Shown: positions 8,101-15,089 of the stretch, one piece after another
Layout: each line of letters starts with the position of its first letter
Position numbering within the stretch: the first letter of the stretch is position 1
Origin: JBNJEM01 sp051745935
GTDB lineage: Bacteria > Planctomycetota > Planctomycetia > Pirellulales > Pirellulaceae
Assembly: GCA_051745935.1 (NCBI GenBank)
Contig: JBNJEM010000036.1
Coordinates: forward strand, 1 to 24,641
Direction: 5' to 3'
DNA: 24,641 nucleotides
The notes under the pieces: generated by a model
Told to the model about the DNA's origin: nothing
Seen by the model: the letters and a program-made list of their open reading frames with translations, nothing else
The model's database searches: none
Translations under genes and position numbers: made by a program

Positions 8101-10009
8101 CCTCCTCCAACCGGATGCTGTGCAGCGCGAAACCAAGGTCTTCGGCGATCTCCTCGAACAAACTACTCTCTTCTTCCTCGATGGCAAGATCTTCGCGCAC
8201 ATGCCCCACCATCAAACCATAAACCTGCCCTTCGCACTCCAAGCGGGCAACCATGGCTTTCCGGTCATCAAACTCCCGGGCCAGCGGGCAACGGCCACAA
8301 ATGGACGCGGGATCCTCGATGGTGAGCACGCGGGGCTGAACCAGGGCGCGTTTCGCGCACTCCACCAGTTCCCCCCGCCTCATCTGCTCAATCAAGGGTT
8401 CGAATTCCGACCCCACGCCGGCCTGCGCCACGGCGGTCAACGTGCGCGACTCATCCAAGAGGGCAATCCAGGTGTTACGATAGCCCCGAGCTTCACTCAA
8501 ACTGTCGCACGCACCTTGTATCAGGCGATCGCGATCTTTTTCCCGGCCGATGAACTGATTGACACCGCGAATGGAACGTAACAACGCGTTGAGACGACGC
8601 GTTCTCTCTTCAGCCCTCTTCCGCTCAGCCACCTCCGCTTCCAATTCCCTGGTCCGCTCCTGGACCCGATCCTCCAGTTTCTCCGTGTATTCAGCCAAGG
8701 CTTCCCGGCTGAATTTCATGCTCTGAATCGTTTCCCCCAGAATCTGTTCGAGCAGTCCAATCTCGTCGGTGCCGGTAATCTCGACGGTGCTGTCCGTGTC
8801 CCCCCCAGCCAGCTTGGCCATCTGCTGGATAAGTTCCGTCAAACGTTTTCCAGCCTCTCTGGGCAGACCATAATCCCGCCGCTCTTCCTTCGCGCCCTGA
8901 AACGCGCAAAACGGCTGATTCTGCATATAGGCGAACGCAGTCTCGCTGGTAAATGGACCGATTCCCTTTAGGCTGAGCGTATCCACTGGTTCAAAACCAA
9001 CCGCCGCCGCCGCCGCCAGATCTTCGCCGCCTCCGTCAAAAACACGCTGGACGACAGCCCCGTATTCAAGCCGGCCTGGCAGTTGCGCCCAGCGTTGCAT
9101 TTGAGATAGAATCCAAATACCGTGCTCTTGACATGAATACGGCACGAAATCGATCCGATCGAGGACCGCGCGGTGCTCGCCGGTCCCATCGTAAAAAACA
9201 CCAGACAGGGCCTGCTCCACCGGCGCCGGATCAGGCTGATTCAAGTACTCATGCCCCGAGATTTCACGAGCGATCGATTGCCGCTCCTCGACATCCGCTC
9301 GATGCAAAGCCAGTTCAGCTTCCACCACGCTTTTCAATAGGGCACGATACGTTCGAGGACACTCCTCCACGAGCTGACCGGTGGTGGCAAAACAGCAACA
9401 AGGATGGCCCGCCCAAATGTCCTTGGAAAGGATATGGATGAACCCGACCCCCCGGTGGACCGCAAGTTGGTTGAAAGGCTCCGGGCCGAAAATACCATCC
9501 ACCCACCCCTTTTCCAGATAGTATGGCATTCTCGACGGGACCACCTCCCGGATGGTGACCTCGGTGAGCGGGTTAATTCCATGCTCGGCCAGGAAGTGAC
9601 ACAGCAAGTAGTAGTGCATGGAGAATCGGTAGGGCACGCCAAAGACAAATCCCTTCATGTCCCGGACGCTCTGGAGCCCAAGGTGCCTCTGGGACAGCGT
9701 CAAAGCCTGACCGTTAATGTCCTGCATGACGGCGAGCCGAATGTCCGACGCCTTGCCATCTATCCCCAGATTACACGCTAAAGGCATTGGAAAAAGCATG
9801 TGGCCCGCGTCCACCAGCTCGTGAGCCAACAGCTCCTTCGCCCCATTCCATCCCGGCGCGGGCGACAGATCCACGCTCAAACCGTACTTTTGAAACAAAC
9901 CGTGGACGCACGCGTAAATCAGCGGCGCGGAACAAAGGGTGGGAACAAATGAGATCCTTAGATGCCGCTTTTCAAGCGCCCGCGCTTCCGGCAAATCCGT
10001 CGTGTTCAT
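5111..10009 (-). CDS. Soluble hybrid sensor histidine kinase with NMT1/NrtA-like binding domain (SBP-HAMP-GAF-GAF-PAS-PAS-HisKA-HATPase-REC-REC)
   Basis: A 1632-residue signalling protein. Residues about 15-325 form an NMT1/THI5/NrtA-like periplasmic-binding-type domain (RISFVPTLCSAPLIYACVHG, WVDGIFGPEPFNQLAV, a CCC triplet in GHPCCCFAT) but without signal peptide or membrane segment, so it should sense a ligand in the cytoplasm. A HAMP-like segment (about 388-436, ITGTDEIGLLEQILG), coiled coil, GAF1 (about 480-635, with CGRCPLA), GAF2 (about 655-800), coiled coil, PAS1 (about 855-975) and PAS2 (about 985-1100) follow. HisKA carries FLANMSHEIRTPMNAIIGM with phosphoacceptor His1130. HATPase motifs are NLVGNAIKFTE, DTGIGIPEE and GGTGLGLSI. 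Two receivers end the protein, with phospho-acceptors Asp1421 (ILTDVNMPEMDG) and Asp1561 (LVLMDVQMPEMDG). No HPt domain or output gene is adjacent, so phosphotransfer partners must be encoded elsewhere. The ligand is unknown. Confidence 0.93.
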   Translation of the reverse strand: MNTTDLPEARALEKRHLRISFVPTLCSAPLIYACVHGLFQKYGLSVDLSPAPGWNGAKELLAHELVDAGHMLFPMPLACNLGIDGKASDIRLAVMQDINGQALTLSQRHLGLQSVRDMKGFVFGVPYRFSMHYYLLCHFLAEHGINPLTEVTIREVVPSRMPYYLEKGWVDGIFGPEPFNQLAVHRGVGFIHILSKDIWAGHPCCCFATTGQLVEECPRTYRALLKSVVEAELALHRADVEERQSIAREISGHEYLNQPDPAPVEQALSGVFYDGTGEHRAVLDRIDFVPYSCQEHGIWILSQMQRWAQLPGRLEYGAVVQRVFDGGGEDLAAAAAVGFEPVDTLSLKGIGPFTSETAFAYMQNQPFCAFQGAKEERRDYGLPREAGKRLTELIQQMAKLAGGDTDSTVEITGTDEIGLLEQILGETIQSMKFSREALAEYTEKLEDRVQERTRELEAEVAERKRAEERTRRLNALLRSIRGVNQFIGREKDRDRLIQGACDSLSEARGYRNTWIALLDESRTLTAVAQAGVGSEFEPLIEQMRRGELVECAKRALVQPRVLTIEDPASICGRCPLAREFDDRKAMVARLECEGQVYGLMVGHVREDLAIEEEESSLFEEIAEDLGFALHSIRLEEDRNRAEATLRLEQSRLEALLKLGEMTDASIKEISDFALEEAVRLTESKIGYLAFMNEEETVLTMNSWSKRAMEQCAVSDKPLVYRVEETGLWGEAVRQRRAVVTNDYAAARSRKKGYPDGHVEVVRHMSIPVFDGEQIVAVAGVGNKDTPYNDTDVRQLTLLMQGMWRLIQRRRSKEALREAHEELEHRVERRTSQLAAANEELKREIDERKRAEREIRDSQALYSSLVENLPVHVVRKDLEGRFTFANQSFCELLGKQMDEVIGKTDFEFFPPTLARKYRQDDLQVMRTGKLLVTIEENISDGEARYVQVMKSAVRDSNAGIVGVQVIFWDVTDRKKAEAALEHERYLLHALMDNLPHNIYFKDKESRFIRINKALARNFGLNDASEAIGKTDADFFVGEHVRQAMDDEQQIVRSGQPLVDKEEKETWPDGHVTWVSTTKLPLYDEHGRIAGTFGISRDITEQKRAAEELQQAKEAAETASRAKSDFLANMSHEIRTPMNAIIGMTELVLDTELSPPQRNYLKMVQESGDALLALINDMLDFSKIEAGKLELEYREFDVRETLGDTVKSLALRAHAKNLELACEIAREVPDRLMGDAGRLRQIVVNLVGNAIKFTERGEVVLNVELRSRTDEEVVLQFAVSDTGIGIPEEKLTAIFDAFEQVDTSVTRRHGGTGLGLSISSKLVQLMGGEIWAESQLDQGTTFNFTARFGPAPPAPKAAPPTPTRIRGTPALIVDDNATNRHILENMLRNWGMETATASSGQEAIRMLREARSSGTPVRLILTDVNMPEMDGFTLAEQIKADDQLNHTIIMMLTSGDRQGDISRCEELGVSAYLMKPVKQSELFDAIAAAFGGTEEEESSKEVAAEPPTPSRPLRILLVEDSLVNQKLAVGLLEKHGHGVVVVNDGREAIDAWESEPFDLVLMDVQMPEMDGFEATAAIRSREKQTNTHTPIIAMTAHAMKGDRERCLDAGMDSYVAKPIRAKELLETIESLLGD

Positions 10010-10432
10010 GGTCCAATGCCCCTGTTTGACCGTGTGAGACTACCGAGCACCATCCACCCCCCGTGCCAGTAGACCCGGACTCAATGACCGAACGTGGTTT
10101 CGCAACAATCGCTGACGGAAATGACGAACGAAGCACCAAACACCCAAGCCCGACAGAAATTCCAATGACGAAGAGGTTATGCCACGGATCACCCTTTTAA
10201 GGCAATTCGGACGTTTCTCTTGACGCCTTGAGATTTGCCAACCTTGAAGTGGTTTTCAACACGCGATTTCGATATCCAAATCCCGGCATCCAAATCTCGG
10301 CCACGCCGGTGTCGCCTATTTGCCTCGCTGATTAAGCCCCTGAAACTTGATGATTCAAAAGCCCTCACAAAACCGTTTACAGCCGCTAACAATTACGTCC
10401 AATCAAACGGTCGCCCTCCAATTCGTCACCAA
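10010..10432. other. Gap between kinase and heparinase-like gene; no gene seen
   Basis: A 67-codon minus-strand frame at 10189-10392 has no family features and looks like chance. ATCCAAATC occurs twice (near 10274 and 10289). The stretch should hold the promoter of the kinase gene, but I could not find a convincing -35/-10 pair, and I see no clear hairpin terminator for the heparinase-like gene. Confidence 0.4.
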
Positions 10433-12493
10433 TTAGTCACCCCATTCGTTCAGCGGCCGACTCGTGAGGGATTCCTTGGCCGAGCCCTTACAGCTGCCGG
10501 GGGTTGCTCGCACAACGAACGTCAAGCTGCCGGAACTCGGGGCCGAGCATTCAAACGCCACCATGCGGGTGCCGGGGTTGGGCGAATCCCATGGATTTCG
10601 CGGGGTGGCGGTATCCACCTTCTTCCAAGTGGCGCCGCGAGGCCCCACGATCCGCAGTTCAAGACTCGCGTCCTCCCGTTGCAGCCGAGCCAGGGGCTGA
10701 CCAGTTCCTTCCAAAGAGGCTTGCGTAATCATCCCCCAGCGAACCGTGGCGCCCGGTTCGAGCCCCTTCAATTCATCTCGGATCAACACGTCTCCTGATG
10801 GAAGCAAAGCGACGCCGCGCCGCACGGATCCGGCTTGGTCCCGGTAGACGGAACTCATGTCAAGCACCGAGCACGGAAACGATGGATCATCCGAGAACTC
10901 GACGATTTCTCCCTTCCCCGCCGCCCGCTGCAATTGGCCGTCGATGACCAGTGTGTTGTGCCCGGCATTGCTTTGGCGAAAGATTGTCCAGCGATCCGAG
11001 TCCTGCCGGCTACTCCACAGATTCATCCCCCGCGACTCGATTCCGTGATATCCTTCCGCGCCGAGGTCCAGGGCCCAGCGCACGCCGTCCGCATCCAGAA
11101 CGAATGAACCAATGTCCATTTGCCCGTGATTCGCCGAGGGCGAACCGCCCTTAAACCCGACAAATGTCGCCTTCGGGTCCGTCCAACCACCGCGATGAAT
11201 GGTAATCGGCACCTTCCCTTCACTGCTCCAGTGCAGTGGCATGCGAATCTCCACGTCGTCCGGTTTGGGCTCCATCCACAAGAGCACCAAGGGCAACAGC
11301 CGACTCCCGTGGAGGCGGGACTTGCGGCCATTGAGCCGGGCAATGGTCCGTTCCAACCGTTCAAATTCGCCGAGCAGCCAATCGGGACGCTCAAACCGCT
11401 TGGCAAACCAGAACAGGGTGGGCCCCGTGCTTCGACCCGCTCCACCATCGGCATAGTTGAAGTACAATCCCGACGGCCCACAAGCCAAAGCGGGGAACTG
11501 GCCCGTCAGACTAAAGCCGGGAGCCTTGGTCAAGCCAAAATCAGCCCCCAGCGCGCTTTCCAAAGCCGCGATCAGCAGCACGTTGTAACTGGTACCGTAC
11601 GTCCAATACCCCGGCCCTTCGGGGTAGCCACCGTTGGGCGCGTAGGCCGCCATGGCGTGGCGGACGTTATGAATCGCGTTATGGACGGTCTTGGCGGCAA
11701 GGGCCGGTTCATCCTCCAGCACGGCCAGCGCGCCGGCGGTCAATCCGCCGTGGCAGACTTGCCCCCAGTTATTGCTTGCTCGCACCCAGCCGTTGTGCCG
11801 GGAATCAAACGGAAGTGCAACGCCTTTACGAACAATCGCTTTCCGAATTGTCTCGCGATTCTCCGGGGCCAATTCGTGAAACAACCAATCATACCCCACG
11901 GCCATGGCGAACGTCATTTCGGCCACGTCCAAGAAATGGCTAGGATTCCAGTCCTTGAACGCCGCCACCGCCAACATCTCCTTTTCCGCCCGCTGGACAT
12001 ACTTCTGGTCACCCGACAAATGAAAAGCCATCGCCAGCGTCAACAGACGTTTGACACACCGGCGGGACTGGCCCAGTAGACGGCGCCCCGTGAGCGTCCG
12101 CGTGATCGGCGCCGCCTCCAGCAACCCGTCAGCCTGCCGCGTCACCCCTTCAGCCAGTGCCTTGCGAAGCGGATTCCCGTCCAGGGACTCTCTCAGCCGC
12201 GACAGCTCCTGGCGGTTCGTCAACAGCCGAGGATGATCGACGTCACAGCGATCAACCCAGCCCCGCACCTCTTCAACCGTCATACTCGACGGAAACGTGA
12301 AGTCCCCCGCCAGGGCAACATCGGATATCAATGCCAGGCAGACGACCACGGCCGACAAAACGCTTCTCGCAGCCGGTGACAAAACCTGGCTTTTCCATCC
12401 AACAGCCCGTAACAAAACGGGATTACCGGCCGTAAAGCTTCGCGGCAGAGAAAAAAACTGAATGGTTTTGTTGGTTCTTTTCGATCCGTTCAT
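10433..12493 (-). CDS. Secreted heparinase II/III-like polysaccharide lyase family protein
   Basis: The 686-residue product has a hydrophobic export segment (SVLSAVVVCLALISDVALA, about residues 44-62), then an alpha/alpha-toroid region (HPRLLTNRQELSRLRESL; LTLAMAFHLSGDQKYVQRAEKEM; MTFAMAVGYDWLFHEL; ASNNWGQVCHGGLTAGALAV; PEGPGYWTYGTSY). A heparinase II/III-type beta domain follows (GGSPSANHGQMDIGSFVLDA, ALDLGAEGY, SNAGHNTLVIDGQLQ, RRGVALLPSGDVLIRDEL). The NNW and NHGQMD motifs and the GHNTL histidine recall active-site regions of these lyases, which cleave uronic-acid-containing glycans by beta-elimination. The substrate cannot be read from sequence. The start is uncertain: with the ATG at 12493 the protein gets an odd 40-residue extension partly encoded by a dispersed repeat motif. 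The 100-bp tandem repeat lies just upstream. An exported TIM-barrel protein is encoded next, fitting carbohydrate use. Confidence 0.82.
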   Translation of the reverse strand: MNGSKRTNKTIQFFSLPRSFTAGNPVLLRAVGWKSQVLSPAARSVLSAVVVCLALISDVALAGDFTFPSSMTVEEVRGWVDRCDVDHPRLLTNRQELSRLRESLDGNPLRKALAEGVTRQADGLLEAAPITRTLTGRRLLGQSRRCVKRLLTLAMAFHLSGDQKYVQRAEKEMLAVAAFKDWNPSHFLDVAEMTFAMAVGYDWLFHELAPENRETIRKAIVRKGVALPFDSRHNGWVRASNNWGQVCHGGLTAGALAVLEDEPALAAKTVHNAIHNVRHAMAAYAPNGGYPEGPGYWTYGTSYNVLLIAALESALGADFGLTKAPGFSLTGQFPALACGPSGLYFNYADGGAGRSTGPTLFWFAKRFERPDWLLGEFERLERTIARLNGRKSRLHGSRLLPLVLLWMEPKPDDVEIRMPLHWSSEGKVPITIHRGGWTDPKATFVGFKGGSPSANHGQMDIGSFVLDADGVRWALDLGAEGYHGIESRGMNLWSSRQDSDRWTIFRQSNAGHNTLVIDGQLQRAAGKGEIVEFSDDPSFPCSVLDMSSVYRDQAGSVRRGVALLPSGDVLIRDELKGLEPGATVRWGMITQASLEGTGQPLARLQREDASLELRIVGPRGATWKKVDTATPRNPWDSPNPGTRMVAFECSAPSSGSLTFVVRATPGSCKGSAKESLTSRPLNEWGD
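12370..12418. repeat. Two short dispersed repeat motifs at the 5' end of the heparinase-like gene
   Basis: CAGCCCGTAACAAAAC at 12403-12418, and just before it a diverged copy, AGCCGGTGACAAAACCTGGC at 12371-12390, belong to the short repeat also found at 619, 18815 and 23310. They fall inside the predicted coding start (roughly residues 25-41, including NPVLLRAVGWKSQVL). Confidence 0.55.
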
Positions 12494-12520
12494 GGCAAGC
12501 TCACTTCATCAAGGAGAACA

Positions 12521-12620
12521 ATATAGCGGTCGCGGATGACTTTGTCCGCCGCGAGTCCGACCAACGGGAGGACGGCTTGCGTCGGGTCGCTTTCCATCCC
12601 GACCAATCCGACCGCCTGAA
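12521..12620 (+). repeat. Dispersed ~100-bp element, copy 1 (first half of perfect tandem)
   Basis: It begins ATATAGCGGTCGCGGATGAC and ends ACCGCCTGAA. It is identical base for base to the next 100 bases. Both differ from the other four copies at shared sites (TTTGTCC for TTTCTCC; TCCCGACCAATCCGACC for the ACCCGGAAAAATCCAACC type), so they form a diverged subtype duplicated recently. It lies 27 bases upstream of the heparinase-like start. Confidence 0.95.
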
Positions 12621-12720
12621 ATATAGCGGTCGCGGATGACTTTGTCCGCCGCGAGTCCGACCAACGGGAGGACGGCTTGCGTCGGGTCGCTTTCCATCCC
12701 GACCAATCCGACCGCCTGAA
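12621..12720 (+). repeat. Dispersed ~100-bp element, copy 2 (second half of perfect tandem)
   Basis: An exact copy of 12521-12620 with no spacer. The unit is exactly 100 bp, so the array is two units followed by a partial start (ATA) at 12721. The exact identity points to a recent duplication by unequal exchange, replication slippage or assembly duplication. Confidence 0.95.
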
Positions 12721-12723
12721 ATA

Positions 12724-13246
12724 CACATTCCATAGGATCACAAACGACGCGAATGGGATCAAGTATCCCCGGCCTAACCGGCCGGCACGTCATGGGACAC
12801 GACCACTCGCCGCGGGTGTCATTTCCGCCAGACCCCGGTCGAGTTCCATGCCCCACTCCACGCCCACGAACCGCCCAGGCCCGGCGGCGACAATCAGCCA
12901 TCCATTGTCAAGCGACTCCGCCTCCGTTGTCAAGCGACCACGCCAGTGACCCAGCCCGCTAAAAGGTCGTGACGAAACCGTCCGGACTCGCCACCCCCCC
13001 GAGACGGTTCGCAGGGTGGGAGCCAAGTCTTGCCGCCGGCCGTGGAAGGACGGCGCGTCAGCCACTGTTCAAGACGGGCGAAGAGGCCATGAGAAAACCA
13101 CGCGGGTTTCCTTCCCCCAGAGCTTTTGGGGACCATGAGCTTTTGGGGACCATGAACCACGCTTTGTCACCAGCTGTAAAAGGCATCAAGAAACCGTGCA
13201 CGTTTAGCGGTTGGAGGCGGAAACCCGGTTTATGCTCCGCTCGACA
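12724..13246. other. Gap with a doubtful ORF and a 17-bp tandem duplication
   Basis: A minus-strand frame at 12790-13065 (91 codons, GTG start) includes the protein-like stretch DNGWLIVAAGPGRFVGVEWG, but no family is recognised and it may be a remnant. At 13120-13136 and 13137-13153 the unit GAGCTTTTGGGGACCAT is repeated perfectly in tandem. Near 13195-13225 the sequence weakly resembles the CTTCCGCTTCC part of the short dispersed repeat. Confidence 0.35.
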
Positions 13247-14341
13247 TCAGCCCTTCACGCCGATTCCCAACACCTCGCGGCAGTACTTGATGCTTTCCTC
13301 CAGGTCAAACTTCTGCTGGGCCGATTCCGGCCCAGCCGGTCGCCCCGGTGGAAGCTCGAACTGACTGCCCCGTTTCGCCAAGGCCACGAACCTCGCGAAT
13401 TCGCGCGCGCGAGCTTTCGGAAATCGTTTCCAGAAGTCGCGAGTGAGGTACGGCATGTCGCCCTGCCACTTATACGAAATAATCTCCAATACAAACGTAT
13501 CGGTGGGACAATGTTCCTGGAATCGTTTGACATAGGCCGGCCAATCCGTAAGGCCTTGGCCCATGTTGGTCCACATCGCCTTGGCCCCCTCTTCCGTTTC
13601 CCAGACCATGGTATCTCGAATCCCCGTGGTGACCACGTACGGCCCCAACAACTCCAAGTTGACCATGGGGTCCTCCACGGTCCAGACGGCGTTGCCCGGA
13701 TCCATCGTCGCGCCCACGTAGCTCTTCCCCGCCGCCTCGATCAAGCCGACCAGCTCCCAGGCCTGCATATCCCCGGCGTGATTCTCGACGGCAATCTTAA
13801 TGTTCGCGTCCTCCGCCTCGTTCCTGACGGCCTTGAGCACCTTGACGGTCTCGTCGATATGCCGATAGATCCCACCATCGCCGTCCCGATCACGGCGGCT
13901 GCCAAGATAACAACGCGCCACGGGACTGCCAAGCCGCCGGGCGACCTTGAGCAGCAGGCGGGCATGATCCACTGCCGGGCCCCACTTCCGCTCATTGTAC
14001 GATTTCGACGTGGGGCAAATACTGCCGGTCCCTACTTGCAAAGCCACTCCCGCTTCTTCAGCCTGGGCGCGAATCTTCTTCAGATAGGAAGGTTCCAGGC
14101 TCTCGTAAACCTCCAAGTCGGACAAGAGCAGAATGTCAACGTTGAGCGATGCCGCGTAGTCGATCAACCGCGGGGCTTTCCAGTCGAAAGCCCGGATCGA
14201 GAAATTGTCGAATCCCAACCGCAGCTTGCCCGCGCTCGGCGCGGCCCACCCCGGCGATGGCCGCCCCAAGCTCGCCATCCCCATGGCCGCCATCGAAGTA
14301 AGAAACCCACGCCGATTTAGAGAGCTCCGACTGTTGCCCAT
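13247..14341 (-). CDS. Tat-exported xylose isomerase-like TIM barrel protein (sugar phosphate isomerase/epimerase family)
   Basis: A 364-residue protein starting at the ATG at 14341, which has GGGAGA 6 bases upstream; the in-frame ATGs at 14347 and 14383 lack such a site. The N-terminus has a twin-arginine signal (SLNRRGFLTSMAAMGMASLG), so the protein should be exported folded. The body is an AP-endonuclease-2/xylose isomerase-like barrel: LRLGFDNFSIRAFDWKAP, VDILLLSDLEVYE, VALQVGTGSICPTS, then probable metal ligands in IAVENHAGDM (Glu), GATMDPGNA (Asp) and FVLEIISYKW (Glu). Such proteins are numerous in planctomycetes, and most have unknown substrates among sugars and their derivatives. Adjacent to a secreted lyase-like protein in the same orientation, it may take part in glycan or sugar turnover, but that is only context. 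Confidence 0.85.
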   Translation of the reverse strand: MGNSRSSLNRRGFLTSMAAMGMASLGRPSPGWAAPSAGKLRLGFDNFSIRAFDWKAPRLIDYAASLNVDILLLSDLEVYESLEPSYLKKIRAQAEEAGVALQVGTGSICPTSKSYNERKWGPAVDHARLLLKVARRLGSPVARCYLGSRRDRDGDGGIYRHIDETVKVLKAVRNEAEDANIKIAVENHAGDMQAWELVGLIEAAGKSYVGATMDPGNAVWTVEDPMVNLELLGPYVVTTGIRDTMVWETEEGAKAMWTNMGQGLTDWPAYVKRFQEHCPTDTFVLEIISYKWQGDMPYLTRDFWKRFPKARAREFARFVALAKRGSQFELPPGRPAGPESAQQKFDLEESIKYCREVLGIGVKG

Positions 14342-14426
14342 GTGCATTCTCCCAGGGTTTTCCAGTACGAATTTACCGTTCATGCGATCACTAAACGATC
14401 TTGTTGCGTTTCTTGGTGGTCGCCGC

Positions 14427-14530
14427 TACACTTCAGGTGGTTGGATTCTTCCGGGTGGAAAGCGGCCCGACGCAAGCCGCCCTCCCGTTGGTCGGACTCG
14501 CGGCGGAGAAAGTCATCCGCGACCAGTATA
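14427..14530 (-). repeat. Dispersed ~100-bp element, copy 3, overlapping the 3' end of ruvX
   Basis: On the minus strand this copy starts TATACTGGTCGCGGATGACT and ends near 14427, with slight decay (ACCTGAAGTGTA for the usual GCCTGAAATATA). Its first 18 bases supply the last five codons and the TGA of ruvX. The rest fills the gap before the Tat-exported TIM-barrel gene. Confidence 0.9.
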
Positions 14531-14989
14531 ATCATCCAAGCGACCGGGCGGGATATCGTGCCGGCTGGATTCAAGATAAGCGCTCAACAGCAATTGGGCG
14601 GCAAGCATGTCCAGCCGCCGTTTGCGTTTCTTCTTGGACATTCGTGCCGCGCCCAGCAGATTCGTCGCCTCGCGCGTGGTATACCGCTCGTCGTGAAAGC
14701 GAACCGGAATCTTCGTCACCGTGGAAAGCCAATCAGAGAAGACGCGCGCCTCGCGGGATTTTTCACTTTCCTCCCCCGAGGCATGAAGCGGAAGCCCCAC
14801 GACGAAACCCACGATATTCTCTTTGGAAACCAGCTGCCGGAAATAACCCGCATCGGACTCTTCGCCTCGTCGCGCATAGGTCTCATAAGGACTGGCCACG
14901 CGCCGGCCCGGGTCGGATACCGCGACGCCGATACGAACGGTTCCGTAGTCGATACCCGCCAAGCGTCCGGTTTCAGGAAAATCGGTCAT
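14513..14989 (-). CDS. ruvX: RuvX/YqgF-family Holliday junction resolvase-like / pre-16S rRNA nuclease
   Basis: A 158-residue RNase H-fold protein of the YqgF family, which matures the 5' end of 16S rRNA in E. coli and has also been linked to Holliday junction resolution. The first motif is LAGIDYGTVRIGVAVSD (Asp14), then IVGFVVGLPLHASGEES, the acidic motif FHDERYTTREA, and LDMLAAQLLLSAYLES with the last acidic residue. Length and motif order are normal. The end LDDYTGRG and the stop codon are unusual, because the final YTGRG and TGA are encoded by an inserted copy of the dispersed repeat, implying that the original C-terminus was cut or replaced. The catalytic part is intact. Confidence 0.92.
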   Translation of the reverse strand: MTDFPETGRLAGIDYGTVRIGVAVSDPGRRVASPYETYARRGEESDAGYFRQLVSKENIVGFVVGLPLHASGEESEKSREARVFSDWLSTVTKIPVRFHDERYTTREATNLLGAARMSKKKRKRRLDMLAAQLLLSAYLESSRHDIPPGRLDDYTGRG

Positions 14990-15089
14990 CGCGTGTGTAT
15001 GAGCCGTGACGGATGTCCCAGCTCTATTCTAGCGTAAGTTGTTTGGTTTCAACCGGTTGCCGCTTCCAGGACGGAGTCCCGAGCCACGG

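Noticed and set aside
8396..8414. tRNA T-arm-like GGTTCGAATTCC
   Set aside because: It lies inside the kinase coding region, with no acceptor stem, D-arm or anticodon arm around it.
6521..8581. Two long plus-strand open frames (330 and 355 codons) opposite the histidine kinase
   Set aside because: They are antisense shadows. The minus strand carries continuous GAF/PAS/HisKA sequence with all catalytic motifs, and the plus-strand translations have no family features.
11120..12079. 319-codon plus-strand frame opposite the heparinase-like gene
   Set aside because: It is antisense; the minus strand has signal peptide and lyase motifs.
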